A DNA stretch of 64,000 nucleotides, from NCBI RefSeq assembly GCF_013403245.1, contig NZ_JACBNQ010000015.1, forward strand, positions 1 to 64,000. Reading direction: 5' to 3'. This document shows positions 1 to 9,625 of this stretch, piece by piece. The stretch's first letter is position 1, and each line of letters begins with the position of its first letter. The position numbers and the translations under genes were made by a program. This DNA comes from Sedimentibacter hydroxybenzoicus DSM 7310 (GTDB lineage: Bacteria > Bacillota > Clostridia > Tissierellales > Sedimentibacteraceae). The notes under the pieces are model-generated. The model saw only the letters and a list, made by a program, of their open reading frames with translations. It was not told the origin of the DNA and ran no database searches.

Positions 1-72
1 CTTTGCTTCTGTTTGCTCTTTTTTATTTTTCTTTCAATCTTTTTTTATAATTTTATTTGCTTTTGCGGAAAC

Positions 73-1137
73 TCAAACATCTGCTTCCTGTGAAAAATAA
101 CCAAGCTTAACAGTACTTCCAATATCAACATATCCACTATCAGGCCGGATTCTTCCTGCTATTATATTCAATAATGTAGATTTTCCGGCTCCGTTATTTC
201 CAACGATACCGATTCTTGCATCTCTGTTAACAATATATTCAAAATGTTCAACAATAACTTTTTCATCATAACTTTTTGAAATGTTTTTAATTTCTATTGT
301 CTTTCTACCAAGTCTGGACGAAACAGAACTTAATTCTAATTTCTCCTCACTTTCTGTTCCTATCTGTTCCTTCAACCTTTCAAATTCTTGTATTCTGCCC
401 TTTGCCTTTGTGCCTCTCGCTCTGGCCCCTCTTTGAATCCAGGCATACTCCTTCTTGTATAATGCCTGTTTTTTTCTTTCGCTGCTCATGTCGTTTTCTT
501 CACGCAAAGCTTTTAGCTCCAGAAATTTTGAATAGTTCCCTTCATAAGAATATATACTGCCTTTATCCAGTTCAACTATTCTGTTTGAAATTCTGTCCAG
601 AAAATATCTGTCATGAGTAACCATCAATATAGCACCCTTATATCTTTTCAAATAATTCTCCAGCCACAGTATCATGCCATTATCCAGGTGATTGGTCGGC
701 TCATCCAATATCAACAGCTCGCATGGATTCACCAATACGCTTGCTATTGCAACCCTTTTTCTTTGTCCGACAGAAAGTATATTTACATCCTTGTCAAACT
801 CTGTTATGCCTAGTTTGTTTAATATTGACTTTGCTTCATATTCCATCAGCACCTTGGTTTCAGTAGAAGCATTGATAAAAACCTGCTCTAACACAGTTGT
901 ATTTTTATTGAATTCAGGATCCTGAGGCAAGTAGCAGACCCTTGCACCATTGCTGTATACAACATTGCCGCTGTCAGGCTCCTCGATCAGAGAAGCAATC
1001 TTAAGCAATGTTGATTTACCGGTTCCGTTTACTCCCACAAAACCAATTTTATCGTTATCATTAATATATAAAGTTACATTATCAAGTAAAGTCTTTTCTC
1101 CAAAGCTTTTAGATATATTTTCAAGTGTTAAAATCAT
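73..1137 (-). pseudogene. ABC-F family ATPase, truncated in the second ATPase domain
   Basis: Tandem ATP-binding-cassette protein without membrane segments, typical of ribosome-acting ABC-F proteins. The first domain is complete: Walker A GVNGTGKST near residue 35, signature LSVGQRKRVA near residue 120, Walker B LLILDEPTNHLD. It is followed by a charged linker rich in Lys and Arg. The second domain has Walker A (GNNGAGKST) but ends at YFSQEADV just after its Q-loop, so its signature, Walker B and switch His are missing. Family members are usually above 500 aa; this one has about 354. The start is placed at the sixth codon of the longest frame because AAAGG lies 7 nt before that ATG. No frame downstream to the window edge restores the missing part. 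It may be a non-functional remnant, or a sequence error may lie near position 73. Confidence 0.8.
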
Positions 1138-1300
1138 ACAATTGCCTTTCATAAAGTTTGCTCTATTATATCATATCTGAGCCGAGTGCAGCGCAAGCTC
1201 GCTTGCATTGCCAAGGCGATGGTATGATATATGTATTATACCATGTTTTTGTAATTATAAAGGATTTTTTTATTATCAGAATATTACTATTCTACAAACA
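1138..1300 (-). promoter_or_regulatory. Leader region of the ABC-F gene: -10-like boxes and a hairpin
   Basis: Read on the minus strand, this stretch holds two TATAAT hexamers (1235-1240 and 1165-1170), without convincing -35 boxes, and between them a GC-rich palindrome with arms GCAAGC and GCTTGC. Structured leaders are common upstream of ABC-F resistance genes, but I see no clear leader peptide here, so a regulatory role is only a suggestion. Confidence 0.3.
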
Positions 1301-1345
1301 AATAGCGAGCATGTCATAAACATTACCCGCTATTATTATATACTG

Positions 1346-1566
1346 TTAAGCTGTCGGTCTCATTAATTTGCCGATTAAAGAATCCTTAACAGATAATGCC
1401 ATATAGTAAGCCATTTTAGTTGGCACGGCATTTCCCACCATTTTATAGCCGTCACTGAGATTCTCATAATAAAATCTGAAACTGTCGGGAAGCATTGCTT
1501 CCGGTCACCAAGAATTTCTCTTGATGAAGTCCGGTAACATAATTCGATTTCGTTAGTTTCATGCAC
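1346..1566 (-). pseudogene. Remnant of a C5-cytosine DNA methyltransferase (C-terminal end)
   Basis: One minus-strand frame ending at a TAA (1346-1348) reads GYKMVGNAVPTKMAYYMAL followed by about 15 more residues. GNAVP (1421-1435) matches motif X of C5-cytosine methyltransferases, where it closes the protein. The frame can be read back through LPDSFRF, another typical late-MTase phrase, to an in-frame stop near 1503. Shorter stretches in other frames continue to about 1566 (for example LPDFIK), as expected of a frameshifted and shortened gene. The catalytic Pro-Cys motif and target-recognition domain are absent. Known: such methyltransferases are common cargo of mobile elements. Inferred: a relic of a former insertion. 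Confidence 0.5.
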
Positions 1567-1846
1567 CTTTTTTTTTGCACATTATGAGAATTAAAATATC
1601 TTTATCTGTGCCATAACAAAGTTTACTACGCTTGCTTTACCAGTGATAAAAGAAAATCGGGCAATCATTTTTTGACCGCCCAATCACCGTATAAAACACA
1701 GCAAGCGTTTAGGTCACGCTCCTGCGTTATGTTTATTCATGCTGTATATTTAAATATTTACTATGTAAACTTTATAAATCAATATTTAATTTGTACGTAA
1801 TTTATTACACTTTCAAATTCAAATACAATAAACTTCTTGCGATTTT
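1567..1846. other. Non-coding stretch, no recognisable gene
   Basis: AT-rich DNA between the methyltransferase remnant and the GntR gene. Short minus-strand frames here have no recognisable motif and no convincing ribosome binding site. It may be further decayed material from the same former insertion. Confidence 0.4.
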
Positions 1847-2539
1847 TTATAATTCTATTTCTTTAGAAAACTGTTCAATATTATTTAAATGAGTGTTTAT
1901 TTGTTCCACTGCTTGATCTGCATTTTTATTTTCTATAGCCTTTAAAATATTGCGATGCTCAGTAACAGTCTTCATATGATAGTCTTTTACAGTATAAAAT
2001 CTGCTTCTGAGGTCCATCATCATACTATTTACAAAGTCCAGTACTGCAGCAAAAATAGGATTGTGACTTGCTTTAGCCAAATTGATATGAAACTCGCTAT
2101 CAGCAATAAAATCGTTTGGATCTTCTTCCAGCCTGTCAACGGAACTTTTAATTAGCCTGATGTCTTCATCCGTTGCCCTCTCACAAGCCAACTTGACAAT
2201 AGCTGTTTCAATAACACGGCGAAATTCAATAAAATCTACAATAGAATCCGTATTTTTTGATAATCGTATTATTGAGATTGCTTTTTCAATAGAATCCGTT
2301 CCCTTTACTACAACCTTTCGATTACCCTTAGTTTCTATTATGCCTAAAAACTCCAGTATCGCTAAACTTTCCCTCAGAGAACCTCTCCCTACTCCTAATA
2401 TTGCAGCCAATTCTCTTTCCGGCAACAATTCTTCATTAATTTTTATATTACCGTCTATAATTGCATTTATAATTGCATCCATAACAAGTTCAGATAGTTT
2501 AGGAGAATTATTTTTAATTTTATCAAGTATTGAATTCAC
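1847..2539 (-). CDS. GntR family regulator, FadR/FCD subfamily
   Basis: A 230-aa transcription factor with an N-terminal GntR winged helix-turn-helix (residues about 10-75, with PERELAAILGVGRGSLRESL) and a C-terminal all-helical FCD ligand domain (about 90-220). The FCD metal/ligand residues fit the family pattern: an Asp in DFIEFR, His in SEFHINLAKASHN, and His in VTEHRNILKAI. Family members bind small organic acids and usually repress nearby catabolic genes. The gene lies just after the TRAP/2-oxoacid dehydrogenase operon with its own promoter, and the same palindrome marks both promoters. The first codon is GTG, but its AAAGAGG motif is only about 1 nt away, so the true start is uncertain. 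Confidence 0.9.
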   Translation of the reverse strand: MNSILDKIKNNSPKLSELVMDAIINAIIDGNIKINEELLPERELAAILGVGRGSLRESLAILEFLGIIETKGNRKVVVKGTDSIEKAISIIRLSKNTDSIVDFIEFRRVIETAIVKLACERATDEDIRLIKSSVDRLEEDPNDFIADSEFHINLAKASHNPIFAAVLDFVNSMMMDLRSRFYTVKDYHMKTVTEHRNILKAIENKNADQAVEQINTHLNNIEQFSKEIEL

Positions 2540-2555
2540 CCTCTTTATATTTTTA

Positions 2556-2607
2556 TATCATGGTAGTACTATATTACCATATTATATTATTGCTGTAACT
2601 TTGTCAA
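2556..2607 (-). promoter_or_regulatory. Promoter and operator of the GntR gene
   Basis: On the minus strand TTGACA (2602-2607) is separated by 17 bp from TAATAT (2579-2584), a good sigma-A promoter. An inverted repeat at 2556-2581 (half-sites ATGGTA and TACCAT) overlaps the -10 and extends downstream. It matches 23 of 26 positions of the element at 11543-11568 before the TRAP operon. Autoregulation by the GntR protein is the obvious inference. Confidence 0.75.
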
Positions 2608-2681
2608 GATTCTTTGGATTTGTATTAAAATGCACTTCTGTGAATTTACTTCGAACTGACTTTTTCTATTACAAAATGAAT

Positions 2682-4079
2682 TTATCTATCTACCACGTGA
2701 ATTGCTCTTTTTTCCAATGCCAGTACAGCTTCCCTTATTGCTTCAGCAACTGTGGGATGTGCATGTATTGTTGCTATTACCTCATCAATTGTTGCCTCCA
2801 TACCTATTGCAAGAGCTAATTCACCTATTAAATCAGTGGCCCTGGGGCCAAGTATGTGAGCTCCTAATACTTCTTTGTATTTCTTGCCGGCAATGATTTT
2901 TATCATGCCGTCTTCTCCCATTATCATTGCCCTGCCATTTGCGGCTAACGGGAATTTTCCTACTATATAATCCACTCCCTGTGATCTTGCAGCTTCTTCT
3001 GTCAGACCGACTGATGCAAATTCAGGTTTGGTGTATACACATGAAGGATTAGTCTTGCTGTCAAACACGCTGTTATGTCCGCATGCATTTTCTGCGGCAA
3101 CTTCTCCCTGCGCAGATGCAACATGTGCAAGCATAATCTTCCCGATGCAATCGCCTACTGCATAAATGCCGGACACATTGGTTTCCATCTTGTCATTTAC
3201 CGTAATTCTGCCTCTGTCGTTTGCAATGCCTGCCTTTTCCAAGCCCAATGCCTTAGTGTTGGTTTTTCTGCCTATAGAAATTAAGGCTTTTTCTCCGGCA
3301 AATACTTTTGTAGAGCCGTCTTTCATTTCAACGGTAACTTCAACATTACCCCCTGCATCCTTGAATGACATAACCTTTGTGCTCGTAAATATTTCCACAC
3401 CCTTTTTGGCAAGCTTTGCACGAATCATTTTTGTAAGCTCGCCGTCCATCATAGGCAGTATTTCATCCAGCATTTCTATCACAACTATTTTGCATCCCAA
3501 AGCACTGTACAATGTGGCAATCTCGATGCCGATTACTCCGCCTCCCACAATGACCATTGATTTTGGCACTTCATGAAGTTCAAGAGCTCCCGTTGAGTCA
3601 ATGCATTGTTTTGAATCTATTCCGGGTATAGGAGGTTTTGCAGGAATTGAACCTGTTGCAATTATAAACTTGTCTGCTTTTATTATTTCAGTTGCCTTTT
3701 CTGTCTTAACCTCTATTACATCCCTACCGATAAAAGAGGCCACTCCTTTGACAACCTTGACCTTGTTAGCGGCTAAAAGCCCTTTGACACCCGCTACTAA
3801 CTGTTTAGTAACTGTTTTTTTTCTTTCCTGCACCTTGGCAAAATCTACTTTTACATCTGTTGCTATTATACCGTACTTAGCTCCTTCCTTTGCTTCTTCA
3901 TAAAGTTCTGCCGAATGTAGCAATGCTTTTGTCGGAATACAGCCCACGTTTAAACAAGTACCGCCTAGATTTTCTTTCTCTATAAGTGTAACCTCTCCAC
4001 CAAGCTGTGCCGCCCTTATTGCTGCCACATAACCTCCGGGACCTCCGCCTATTACTGTTACTTTAATTTTATCACCCAT
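2682..4079 (-). CDS. lpdA: Dihydrolipoyl dehydrogenase (E3)
   Basis: A 465-aa flavoprotein that reoxidises the lipoyl groups of the E2 subunit with NAD+. Seen: N-terminal FAD-binding GGGPGG; the redox-active disulfide in GGTCLNVGCIPTKALLH (about residues 38-54); an NAD-binding GGGVIGIE near residue 175; the second FAD segment ending in AVGDC; and the C-terminal His-Glu pair in HAHPTVAEAIREAV. Length is normal. It is the last enzyme gene of the operon, about 70 bp after E2, so it most likely serves this complex. The operon's GntR regulator follows from a separate promoter. Confidence 0.95.
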   Translation of the reverse strand: MGDKIKVTVIGGGPGGYVAAIRAAQLGGEVTLIEKENLGGTCLNVGCIPTKALLHSAELYEEAKEGAKYGIIATDVKVDFAKVQERKKTVTKQLVAGVKGLLAANKVKVVKGVASFIGRDVIEVKTEKATEIIKADKFIIATGSIPAKPPIPGIDSKQCIDSTGALELHEVPKSMVIVGGGVIGIEIATLYSALGCKIVVIEMLDEILPMMDGELTKMIRAKLAKKGVEIFTSTKVMSFKDAGGNVEVTVEMKDGSTKVFAGEKALISIGRKTNTKALGLEKAGIANDRGRITVNDKMETNVSGIYAVGDCIGKIMLAHVASAQGEVAAENACGHNSVFDSKTNPSCVYTKPEFASVGLTEEAARSQGVDYIVGKFPLAANGRAMIMGEDGMIKIIAGKKYKEVLGAHILGPRATDLIGELALAIGMEATIDEVIATIHAHPTVAEAIREAVLALEKRAIHVVDR

Positions 4080-4151
4080 TACTTACTCCTTAAATTTTAA
4101 GCCGCTATCCCCTGCTGCATAACGTATGAGATAGCGGTTGTAATTGTTTTA

Positions 4152-5396
4152 TTAAACATACATGTTGTCAGGATCTTCTAAATACCCCTTTAATTTTTTC
4201 AGGAATTCTGCCGCTGTAGCACCATCTACAACCCTGTGGTCAAATGACAGGCTAAGCACCATCATTGATGCAGGAACTATTTCATCATTTTCATTTATAA
4301 CCGGTTTTCTTACAATTCTTCCAACACCAAGTATTGCACATTCAGGCAGATTTATAACCGGAGTGAACCCGTCTATGTCATATCCTCCAAGATTGCTTAT
4401 TGTAAATGTAGCTTCTGACATTTCATCAGGCAATAATGTGTTTGCTCTTGCTTTGGTAATAAGTTCCTTTGTTTCTGCGGTTATAGACTTTAATCCTTTT
4501 CTGTCCGCATCTCTCACAACAGGGACAATTAATCCTTCATCTAATGCAACGGCAATACCTATGTTGACTCTGTCATGAATAATAAAACTGTCTTCAGTAA
4601 TAGATGAATTTATTATCGGATAGCTTCTCAGAGCAGCTGCCGCCATTTTAACCAAAATATCAGTATAACTGAATCTCACGTCTGCATTTTTTGAATTTAA
4701 TTTATTTCTCAATGCAACCGTCTTATTAACATTTACTTCAGTTGTAATTGTAACGTGAGGAGCAATTTGTTTGCTTGCCTGCATTCTCTTTCCGATTACC
4801 TTGCGCATATTTGTCAATGGTTTTACAATGTCTGCGCCGGCAGCTTGAACTGCCGGAGCCAAGACTGCTGCCGGTGTTGGTTCAGATTCAGCTTTTTGAA
4901 CCGCAGTCTGTGCTTCGTGATTTTCTGATGCTTCAAACACATCTTTTTGAATAATGCGCCCTCCTGTTCCGGAGCCTGACAATCCTATTAAATCAACTCC
5001 TAAATCTACTGCAGTCTTCTTTGCCAGAGGAGAAGCTTTAATACGTCCTGTTTCTGTAACAGCTGCCGCCTTTGGAGCTTCTGCTGCCTTAGGCACTGCT
5101 TCTTCATCTTTTATATCTTCAACAGTCTTAGGTGCCGCAGAGGCATCTATACTTTCACCTTCTTCACCGATTATTGCTATTAAACCCTTGACAGGAATAT
5201 CTTCGCCTTCATTTGCTACTATTTTAAGAAGTATCCCTTCAACCTCACTTTCAATTTCACTGGAAAGCTTGTCTGTAGAAATTTCTACTAAAACATCTCC
5301 TATATTAACCTTGTCACCCTCTTGCTTTATCCAATTAACAATGGTACCTTCTTCCATTGTTAATCCAAGCTGAGGCATTATTACTTCTGTTGCCAT
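4152..5396 (-). CDS. Dihydrolipoamide acyltransferase (E2) of a 2-oxoacid dehydrogenase complex
   Basis: A 414-aa core subunit that carries acyl groups on lipoyl-lysine and passes them to CoA. Domains in order: one lipoyl domain (about 1-78, attachment lysine in EISTDKLSSEIES), an Ala/Glu/Pro-rich linker, a peripheral-subunit-binding domain (about 115-155, ASPLAKKTAVDLGVDL), a second flexible linker, and the catalytic domain (about 190-414) with active-site HRVVDG. One lipoyl domain and the overall length fit acetoin or pyruvate dehydrogenase E2 of Gram-positive bacteria. It lies 11 bp after E1beta and is followed by E3. The acyl substrate cannot be read from the sequence. Confidence 0.93.
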   Translation of the reverse strand: MATEVIMPQLGLTMEEGTIVNWIKQEGDKVNIGDVLVEISTDKLSSEIESEVEGILLKIVANEGEDIPVKGLIAIIGEEGESIDASAAPKTVEDIKDEEAVPKAAEAPKAAAVTETGRIKASPLAKKTAVDLGVDLIGLSGSGTGGRIIQKDVFEASENHEAQTAVQKAESEPTPAAVLAPAVQAAGADIVKPLTNMRKVIGKRMQASKQIAPHVTITTEVNVNKTVALRNKLNSKNADVRFSYTDILVKMAAAALRSYPIINSSITEDSFIIHDRVNIGIAVALDEGLIVPVVRDADRKGLKSITAETKELITKARANTLLPDEMSEATFTISNLGGYDIDGFTPVINLPECAILGVGRIVRKPVINENDEIVPASMMVLSLSFDHRVVDGATAAEFLKKLKGYLEDPDNMYV

Positions 5397-5407
5397 TTTG
5401 TTCCTCC

Positions 5408-6385
5408 CTATTTATTTAATACTTTTTTAACTGCTTTTACAATATCCTCCGGATGTGGGAAGAATGCATCCTCTAATGTAGGAGCAAATGGTGGTACTAC
5501 ATTTAAAGCAGCTACACGTTCTACAGGAGAATCAAGCTCATCAAACAGCTCTTCTGTAATTTGTGCTGAAAGCTCTCCTCCAAAACCGCTTCTTTTAACA
5601 CCTTCATGAACTATTACAACATTGTGTGTCTTACAAACTGATTCTCTTATAGCTTCCCAGTCTAAAGGAACAAGTGAACGAAGGTCTAATACTTCTGCGT
5701 CAATACCTTCTTTTGCAAGTTCTGCTGCTGCTTCCAGTGCAAAATATACTTGACGCGACCATGTTATTATTGTAATATCCTTGCCTTCACGTTTTATATC
5801 TGCTTTTCCTAACGGAATAATATATTCTCCTTCCGGTATTTCTTCTTTTTTGGCATATAGCAGTCTGTGCTCCAGGAACACTACCGGATCATCGTCCCTG
5901 ATTGCGGCTTTAATTAGACCTTTTGCATCCTTTGCAGTTGAAGGGCAAACAACCTTTAACCCCGGAATATGTGTAAAAAATGTTTCTAAATTTTGTGAAT
6001 GCTGACCGGCATTTCTTCTTCCTGAACCTTGAGGAGCACGAAGAACCATCGGAACGCTCACTTGTCCGCCGGTCATATATCTCATCTTAGCCGCCTGGTT
6101 CATTATCGGATCCATTGAAACACCAATAAAATCTACATACATCAGTTCAACTACAGGACGGATTCCTCTCATTGCTGCACCAACCGACATACCCAAAAAC
6201 CCTGCTTCACTTATGGGAGTGTCTATAACTCTATGTGCCCCGAATTCTTCCTGGAAGCCCTGTGTAATAGCAAATACATTTCCCATTTCCCCCACATCTT
6301 CACCAAGAATTATTACATTTTCATCTCTTAACATTTCCTCATGAAGGCCTTCGCTTATAGCCTTACTAACAGTTATTTTTTTCAT
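5408..6385 (-). CDS. 2-oxoacid dehydrogenase E1 beta subunit (acetoin/pyruvate type)
   Basis: A subunit of about 325 aa that pairs with E1alpha to form the thiamine-diphosphate-dependent decarboxylase. It shows the transketolase pyrimidine-binding fold: GEDVGEMGNVFAIT near the N-terminus, DTPISEAGFLGMSVGAAMRG, and the PQGSGRRNAGQHSQNLE loop, then the transketolase C-terminal domain (VHEGVKRSGFGGELSAQI). The ATG at 6385 is preferred over an upstream GTG because GGGAGG lies 11 nt before it. Its ATG overlaps the stop of E1alpha in an ATGA, suggesting coupled translation. Similarity to AcoB is strong but pyruvate specificity is not excluded. Confidence 0.92.
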   Translation of the reverse strand: MKKITVSKAISEGLHEEMLRDENVIILGEDVGEMGNVFAITQGFQEEFGAHRVIDTPISEAGFLGMSVGAAMRGIRPVVELMYVDFIGVSMDPIMNQAAKMRYMTGGQVSVPMVLRAPQGSGRRNAGQHSQNLETFFTHIPGLKVVCPSTAKDAKGLIKAAIRDDDPVVFLEHRLLYAKKEEIPEGEYIIPLGKADIKREGKDITIITWSRQVYFALEAAAELAKEGIDAEVLDLRSLVPLDWEAIRESVCKTHNVVIVHEGVKRSGFGGELSAQITEELFDELDSPVERVAALNVVPPFAPTLEDAFFPHPEDIVKAVKKVLNK

Positions 6386-7374
6386 CTTGCAACACACCTC
6401 CCATTATCGTCAGAATATACGTCGGTAGTAACTTCACTGTAATCCGGCAAGGGAGAATCCAATGCAAATTGTATTGCATCGTCTATTTCTTTCTTGGTTA
6501 TTTCCTCAATCGATACAATTTCATGTTCTTCAATACCTTCCTTCAAAAGATGGTTTCTGAAATTATCTATTGGATCTTTTTTACTCCATCCCTCTTCCAC
6601 TTCTTTAGAACGATACAAGGCACGATCTCCTTCATAATGTCCCCTTACTCGCCATGTCATGCATTCAACAATTGATGGACCGTTACCCTTTCGAGCATAT
6701 TCAACCGCTTTTTTAACTTCCTCGTAAACTGCAATAGGGTCATTTCCATCAACAGTTACTCCCGGAATGTTATACGCTTTGGCTCGTTCTGCAATAGTAT
6801 CTGTATTTGTAACAGTATGAATATTCACCGATACCCCATAGCTATTATTTTCACACAAGAATACAACCGGTAATTTCCATGCAGCTGACATGTTAACTGC
6901 TTCATGAAATACACCTTGATTAGATGCAGCATCTCCAAAAATTGCCATTGAAACTTCGTTTGTACCTTTAATTTTTGAAGCCAACGCTGATCCTACAGCT
7001 ATTGGAATTCCTGCTCCCACAATCCCGTTGGCACCTAAAATCCCTAAAGATACATCTGCAACATGCATCGAACCTCCTTTTCCCTTGCAATACCCTGTTG
7101 ATTTTCCAAAAAGTTCAGCCATCATTATTTTTGTATCTGCACCCTTTGCAATTATTTGTCCATGTCCTCTATGAGTTGCCGTTATAAAATCTGTTTTTTC
7201 CAAAGCTTTATTTGCACCTGCCGCTACTGCTTCCTGTCCGATGGATGTATGAATATTGCCATAAAGCATGCCTTTTGTAAAATATTCCGTTAACTTTAAT
7301 TCAAAATATCTGATCCTTATCATAGTCTGATAAAAATCAAAAAGCATTTCTTTTGAATATTTTTTATTCTCCAA
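6382..7374 (-). CDS. 2-oxoacid dehydrogenase E1 alpha subunit (acetoin/pyruvate type)
   Basis: A 330-aa thiamine-diphosphate-binding subunit that decarboxylates a 2-oxoacid or cleaves acetoin. Visible: HTSIGQEAVAAG, THRGHGQIIAKG, GKGGSMHVAD, and the cofactor motif starting FGDAASNQGVFHEAVN and ending CENN. The motif has GDA where GDG is usual. Length fits AcoA/PdhA. The start is a TTG with GGAAGG about 13 nt upstream; the next Met is at residue 10. It is separated by 127 bp from the short-chain dehydrogenase gene upstream, with no clear terminator between them, so the run is probably one transcript from the TRAP genes to E3. Confidence 0.92.
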   Translation of the reverse strand: MENKKYSKEMLFDFYQTMIRIRYFELKLTEYFTKGMLYGNIHTSIGQEAVAAGANKALEKTDFITATHRGHGQIIAKGADTKIMMAELFGKSTGYCKGKGGSMHVADVSLGILGANGIVGAGIPIAVGSALASKIKGTNEVSMAIFGDAASNQGVFHEAVNMSAAWKLPVVFLCENNSYGVSVNIHTVTNTDTIAERAKAYNIPGVTVDGNDPIAVYEEVKKAVEYARKGNGPSIVECMTWRVRGHYEGDRALYRSKEVEEGWSKKDPIDNFRNHLLKEGIEEHEIVSIEEITKKEIDDAIQFALDSPLPDYSEVTTDVYSDDNGRCVAR

Positions 7375-7501
7375 AATATGTACCGCCTTCCTGATTTTTT
7401 AAGTGTAAAAATGAATATATAACTAATGATTTTGTAAACAATTATAAAAATTATCAGCTATAGTCATAATTCAAATAAATTATAATTGACCACATATAGT
7501 A

Positions 7502-8260
7502 TTAGTCCATATGAGAACCTCCATTAATATCTATTTCTTCTCCGGTAATATATGAAGCCTCATCCGATGCTAAAAATGCAATTGCACCGGCTACTTCATA
7601 TGTTTTCCCACGTCTGCCCATAGGTATATCTTTAACAAGCAGCCCAACTTCTTTTTCGTTAAGTGTTTTTGCTATATCTGTTTCGATAAGACCCGGTGTA
7701 ACACAATTAACAGTAATACCTTCACCGGCAACTTCTCTTGCTAAATTTTTCGAAAATCCTAAAACCGCGGCTTTAGAAGCCGAATAATGGGGTCCGCCAA
7801 ATATACCTCCTCCTCTTTTACCGGCTACTGATGATACTGTAATTATTCTTCCGTATTTTTGTTTTTTCATAATCTTTAGTACTGCTTTCGTGCACAGAAA
7901 AACGCCATACATATTGACATTAAATATCCTCTTCATATCTTCAAGTTCCATATACTCAACTGTTATTTTCTGACTGATTCCGGCGACATTGACTAATATA
8001 TCAATATGTCCATATTCGGACAAAACTTTATCCACCATTTCATTTACTGAATTTTCATCCGTAACATCAAGTTTCAAGCCTAAGGCCTTACCACCCGATT
8101 CTATAATTGCTTTAACATTATCGTCTATATCCTTTTGATTTAAATCACAAATAACTACAGTTGCACCTAATCTTGCTAACATATCTGCTGTAGCTATTCC
8201 AATTCCTTTTTTTGAACCACTTCCCGTAACAATTGCAACTTTATTATTAAAATCAAACAT
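7502..8260 (-). CDS. Short-chain dehydrogenase/reductase (SDR)
   Basis: A 252-aa classical SDR, an NAD(P)-dependent alcohol/ketone oxidoreductase. Rossmann glycine motif TGSGSKKGIGIATA at the N-terminus, NVAG near residue 90, catalytic Ser in TVSSVAGK and Tyr-Lys in HYSASKAAV, followed by NCVTPGLIETD. Annotation tools would call it 3-oxoacyl-ACP reductase-like, but its place between a TRAP importer and a 2-oxoacid dehydrogenase complex points to oxidation of an imported hydroxy acid or diol to the keto compound used by E1. Substrate unknown. A good ribosome binding site (GAGGAG) precedes the ATG. Confidence 0.9.
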   Translation of the reverse strand: MFDFNNKVAIVTGSGSKKGIGIATADMLARLGATVVICDLNQKDIDDNVKAIIESGGKALGLKLDVTDENSVNEMVDKVLSEYGHIDILVNVAGISQKITVEYMELEDMKRIFNVNMYGVFLCTKAVLKIMKKQKYGRIITVSSVAGKRGGGIFGGPHYSASKAAVLGFSKNLAREVAGEGITVNCVTPGLIETDIAKTLNEKEVGLLVKDIPMGRRGKTYEVAGAIAFLASDEASYITGEEIDINGGSHMD

Positions 8261-8343
8261 ACTTTCTTCTCCTCTTTATAATATATTTATCAGTTAAAAT
8301 CAAACAAGTTAGACTGATATAAAACTGATTATTTTGTACATGA

Positions 8344-9624
8344 TTATTTTGCCATTAACCCAGGTAATATTAATGATATTGATGGTATATATGTTATCAA
8401 CAGAAGTGCAATCAAAGATGCAACCAAAAATGGAACAACCCCTTTAGCAATCTCCTTCATCGAAACATGCCCCACACCGCAAGCTACATATAAATTTACT
8501 CCAACCGGAGGTGTTATCAAGCCAATTGCTAAATTTACAATTACGACAACTCCTAAATGTATAATGTCTATTCCTAAAGATAATGCTACCGGAACAAACA
8601 CAGGAGCTAATATATATAATGCAGAGGTAGTATCAATTACACATCCCGCTATCAGCAATAAAATATTTAAAATTATCAGTAAAACAAGATAGTTACCGCC
8701 GGATAGACTTATTAGTAAATTACTTGCAGCATTTGCAACGCCTTCGACGGTCATAACCCATGCAAACAAACTGGCTGATGCAGTGATGAACATTACAACA
8801 GCCGTCTGTGCTGTTGAGTCAACCAAAATTTTATATATATCCTTTATCTTTATGGACTTATATATAAAAACTGAAATAGCTAAACCATAAATAACAGAAA
8901 CAGCTGCTGCCTCCGTAGGTGTAAAAATACCTCCATAAATTCCACCTAATATTATTATTGGCATCATCAATCCCCATAACGCATCTTTTGTAGCCGATAC
9001 CTTTTCTTCCATTGGTGCCTTAGGTAATGACTTTATATCTTCACGTCTTGTTACCCACAATGCGGCAATTGCCAAAGCTAATCCTACCAATATCCCCGGA
9101 AGGATACCAGCTATCAACAAGTCCCCTATGGACGCTCCTGTAATGGCTCCGAATATAACAAATGTAATTGATGGAGGTATTATTATACCTATTCCTCCTG
9201 CTGACGCCATCAATGCAGATGCAAAATTTTTCTTATAGCCGTTATTTACCATTGTAGGTATAATAATTGAACCAAGTGCCGCAACTGTTGCAGGTCCGGA
9301 ACCAGAAATCGCAGCGAAAAAGCACGATACGATAACACACACTAAAGCCAGTCCACCTTTTTTATGACCCACCCAGGCTTTTGCTAAATTTATCAGCTTT
9401 TCAGAAATTCCTCCCTTTTCCATAATATTTCCTGCTAAAATAAAAAACGGAATCGCAAGCAGAGCAAATTTGCTTGTAGCAGCAAAAATATTTGTAGGTA
9501 TTATATCCAAAGGGACTCCGGCAAAAATAAGAGTTATAATACTTGAAATTCCAAGGCTGATGGATATTGGAACATTTAGCAGCAGCAAAATAATAAATGT
9601 TCCGAATAATAACAATGTTGCCAT
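8344..9624 (-). CDS. dctM: TRAP transporter large permease subunit (DctM)
   Basis: The main channel of a tripartite ATP-independent periplasmic transporter, about 426 aa with roughly a dozen hydrophobic segments. Family phrases are clear: FFILAGNIMEKGGISEKLI, ISGSGPATVAALGSIIIP, GIIIPPSITFVIFGAI, and GLITPPVGVNLYVACG near the end. It uses an ion gradient to bring in organic acids. The ATG at 9624 is preferred over an earlier ATG that sits on the ribosome binding site. It follows dctQ directly. Confidence 0.95.
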   Translation of the reverse strand: MATLLLFGTFIILLLLNVPISISLGISSIITLIFAGVPLDIIPTNIFAATSKFALLAIPFFILAGNIMEKGGISEKLINLAKAWVGHKKGGLALVCVIVSCFFAAISGSGPATVAALGSIIIPTMVNNGYKKNFASALMASAGGIGIIIPPSITFVIFGAITGASIGDLLIAGILPGILVGLALAIAALWVTRREDIKSLPKAPMEEKVSATKDALWGLMMPIIILGGIYGGIFTPTEAAAVSVIYGLAISVFIYKSIKIKDIYKILVDSTAQTAVVMFITASASLFAWVMTVEGVANAASNLLISLSGGNYLVLLIILNILLLIAGCVIDTTSALYILAPVFVPVALSLGIDIIHLGVVVIVNLAIGLITPPVGVNLYVACGVGHVSMKEIAKGVVPFLVASLIALLLITYIPSISLILPGLMAK

Positions 9625-9625
9625 A

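Noticed and set aside
297-1180. Several plus-strand open frames inside the ABC-F gene
   Set aside because: They lie opposite a clear coding frame, have no ribosome binding sites and resemble no family.
3075-3903. Plus-strand open frames over the E3 gene
   Set aside because: Antisense shadows of a fully conserved enzyme gene.
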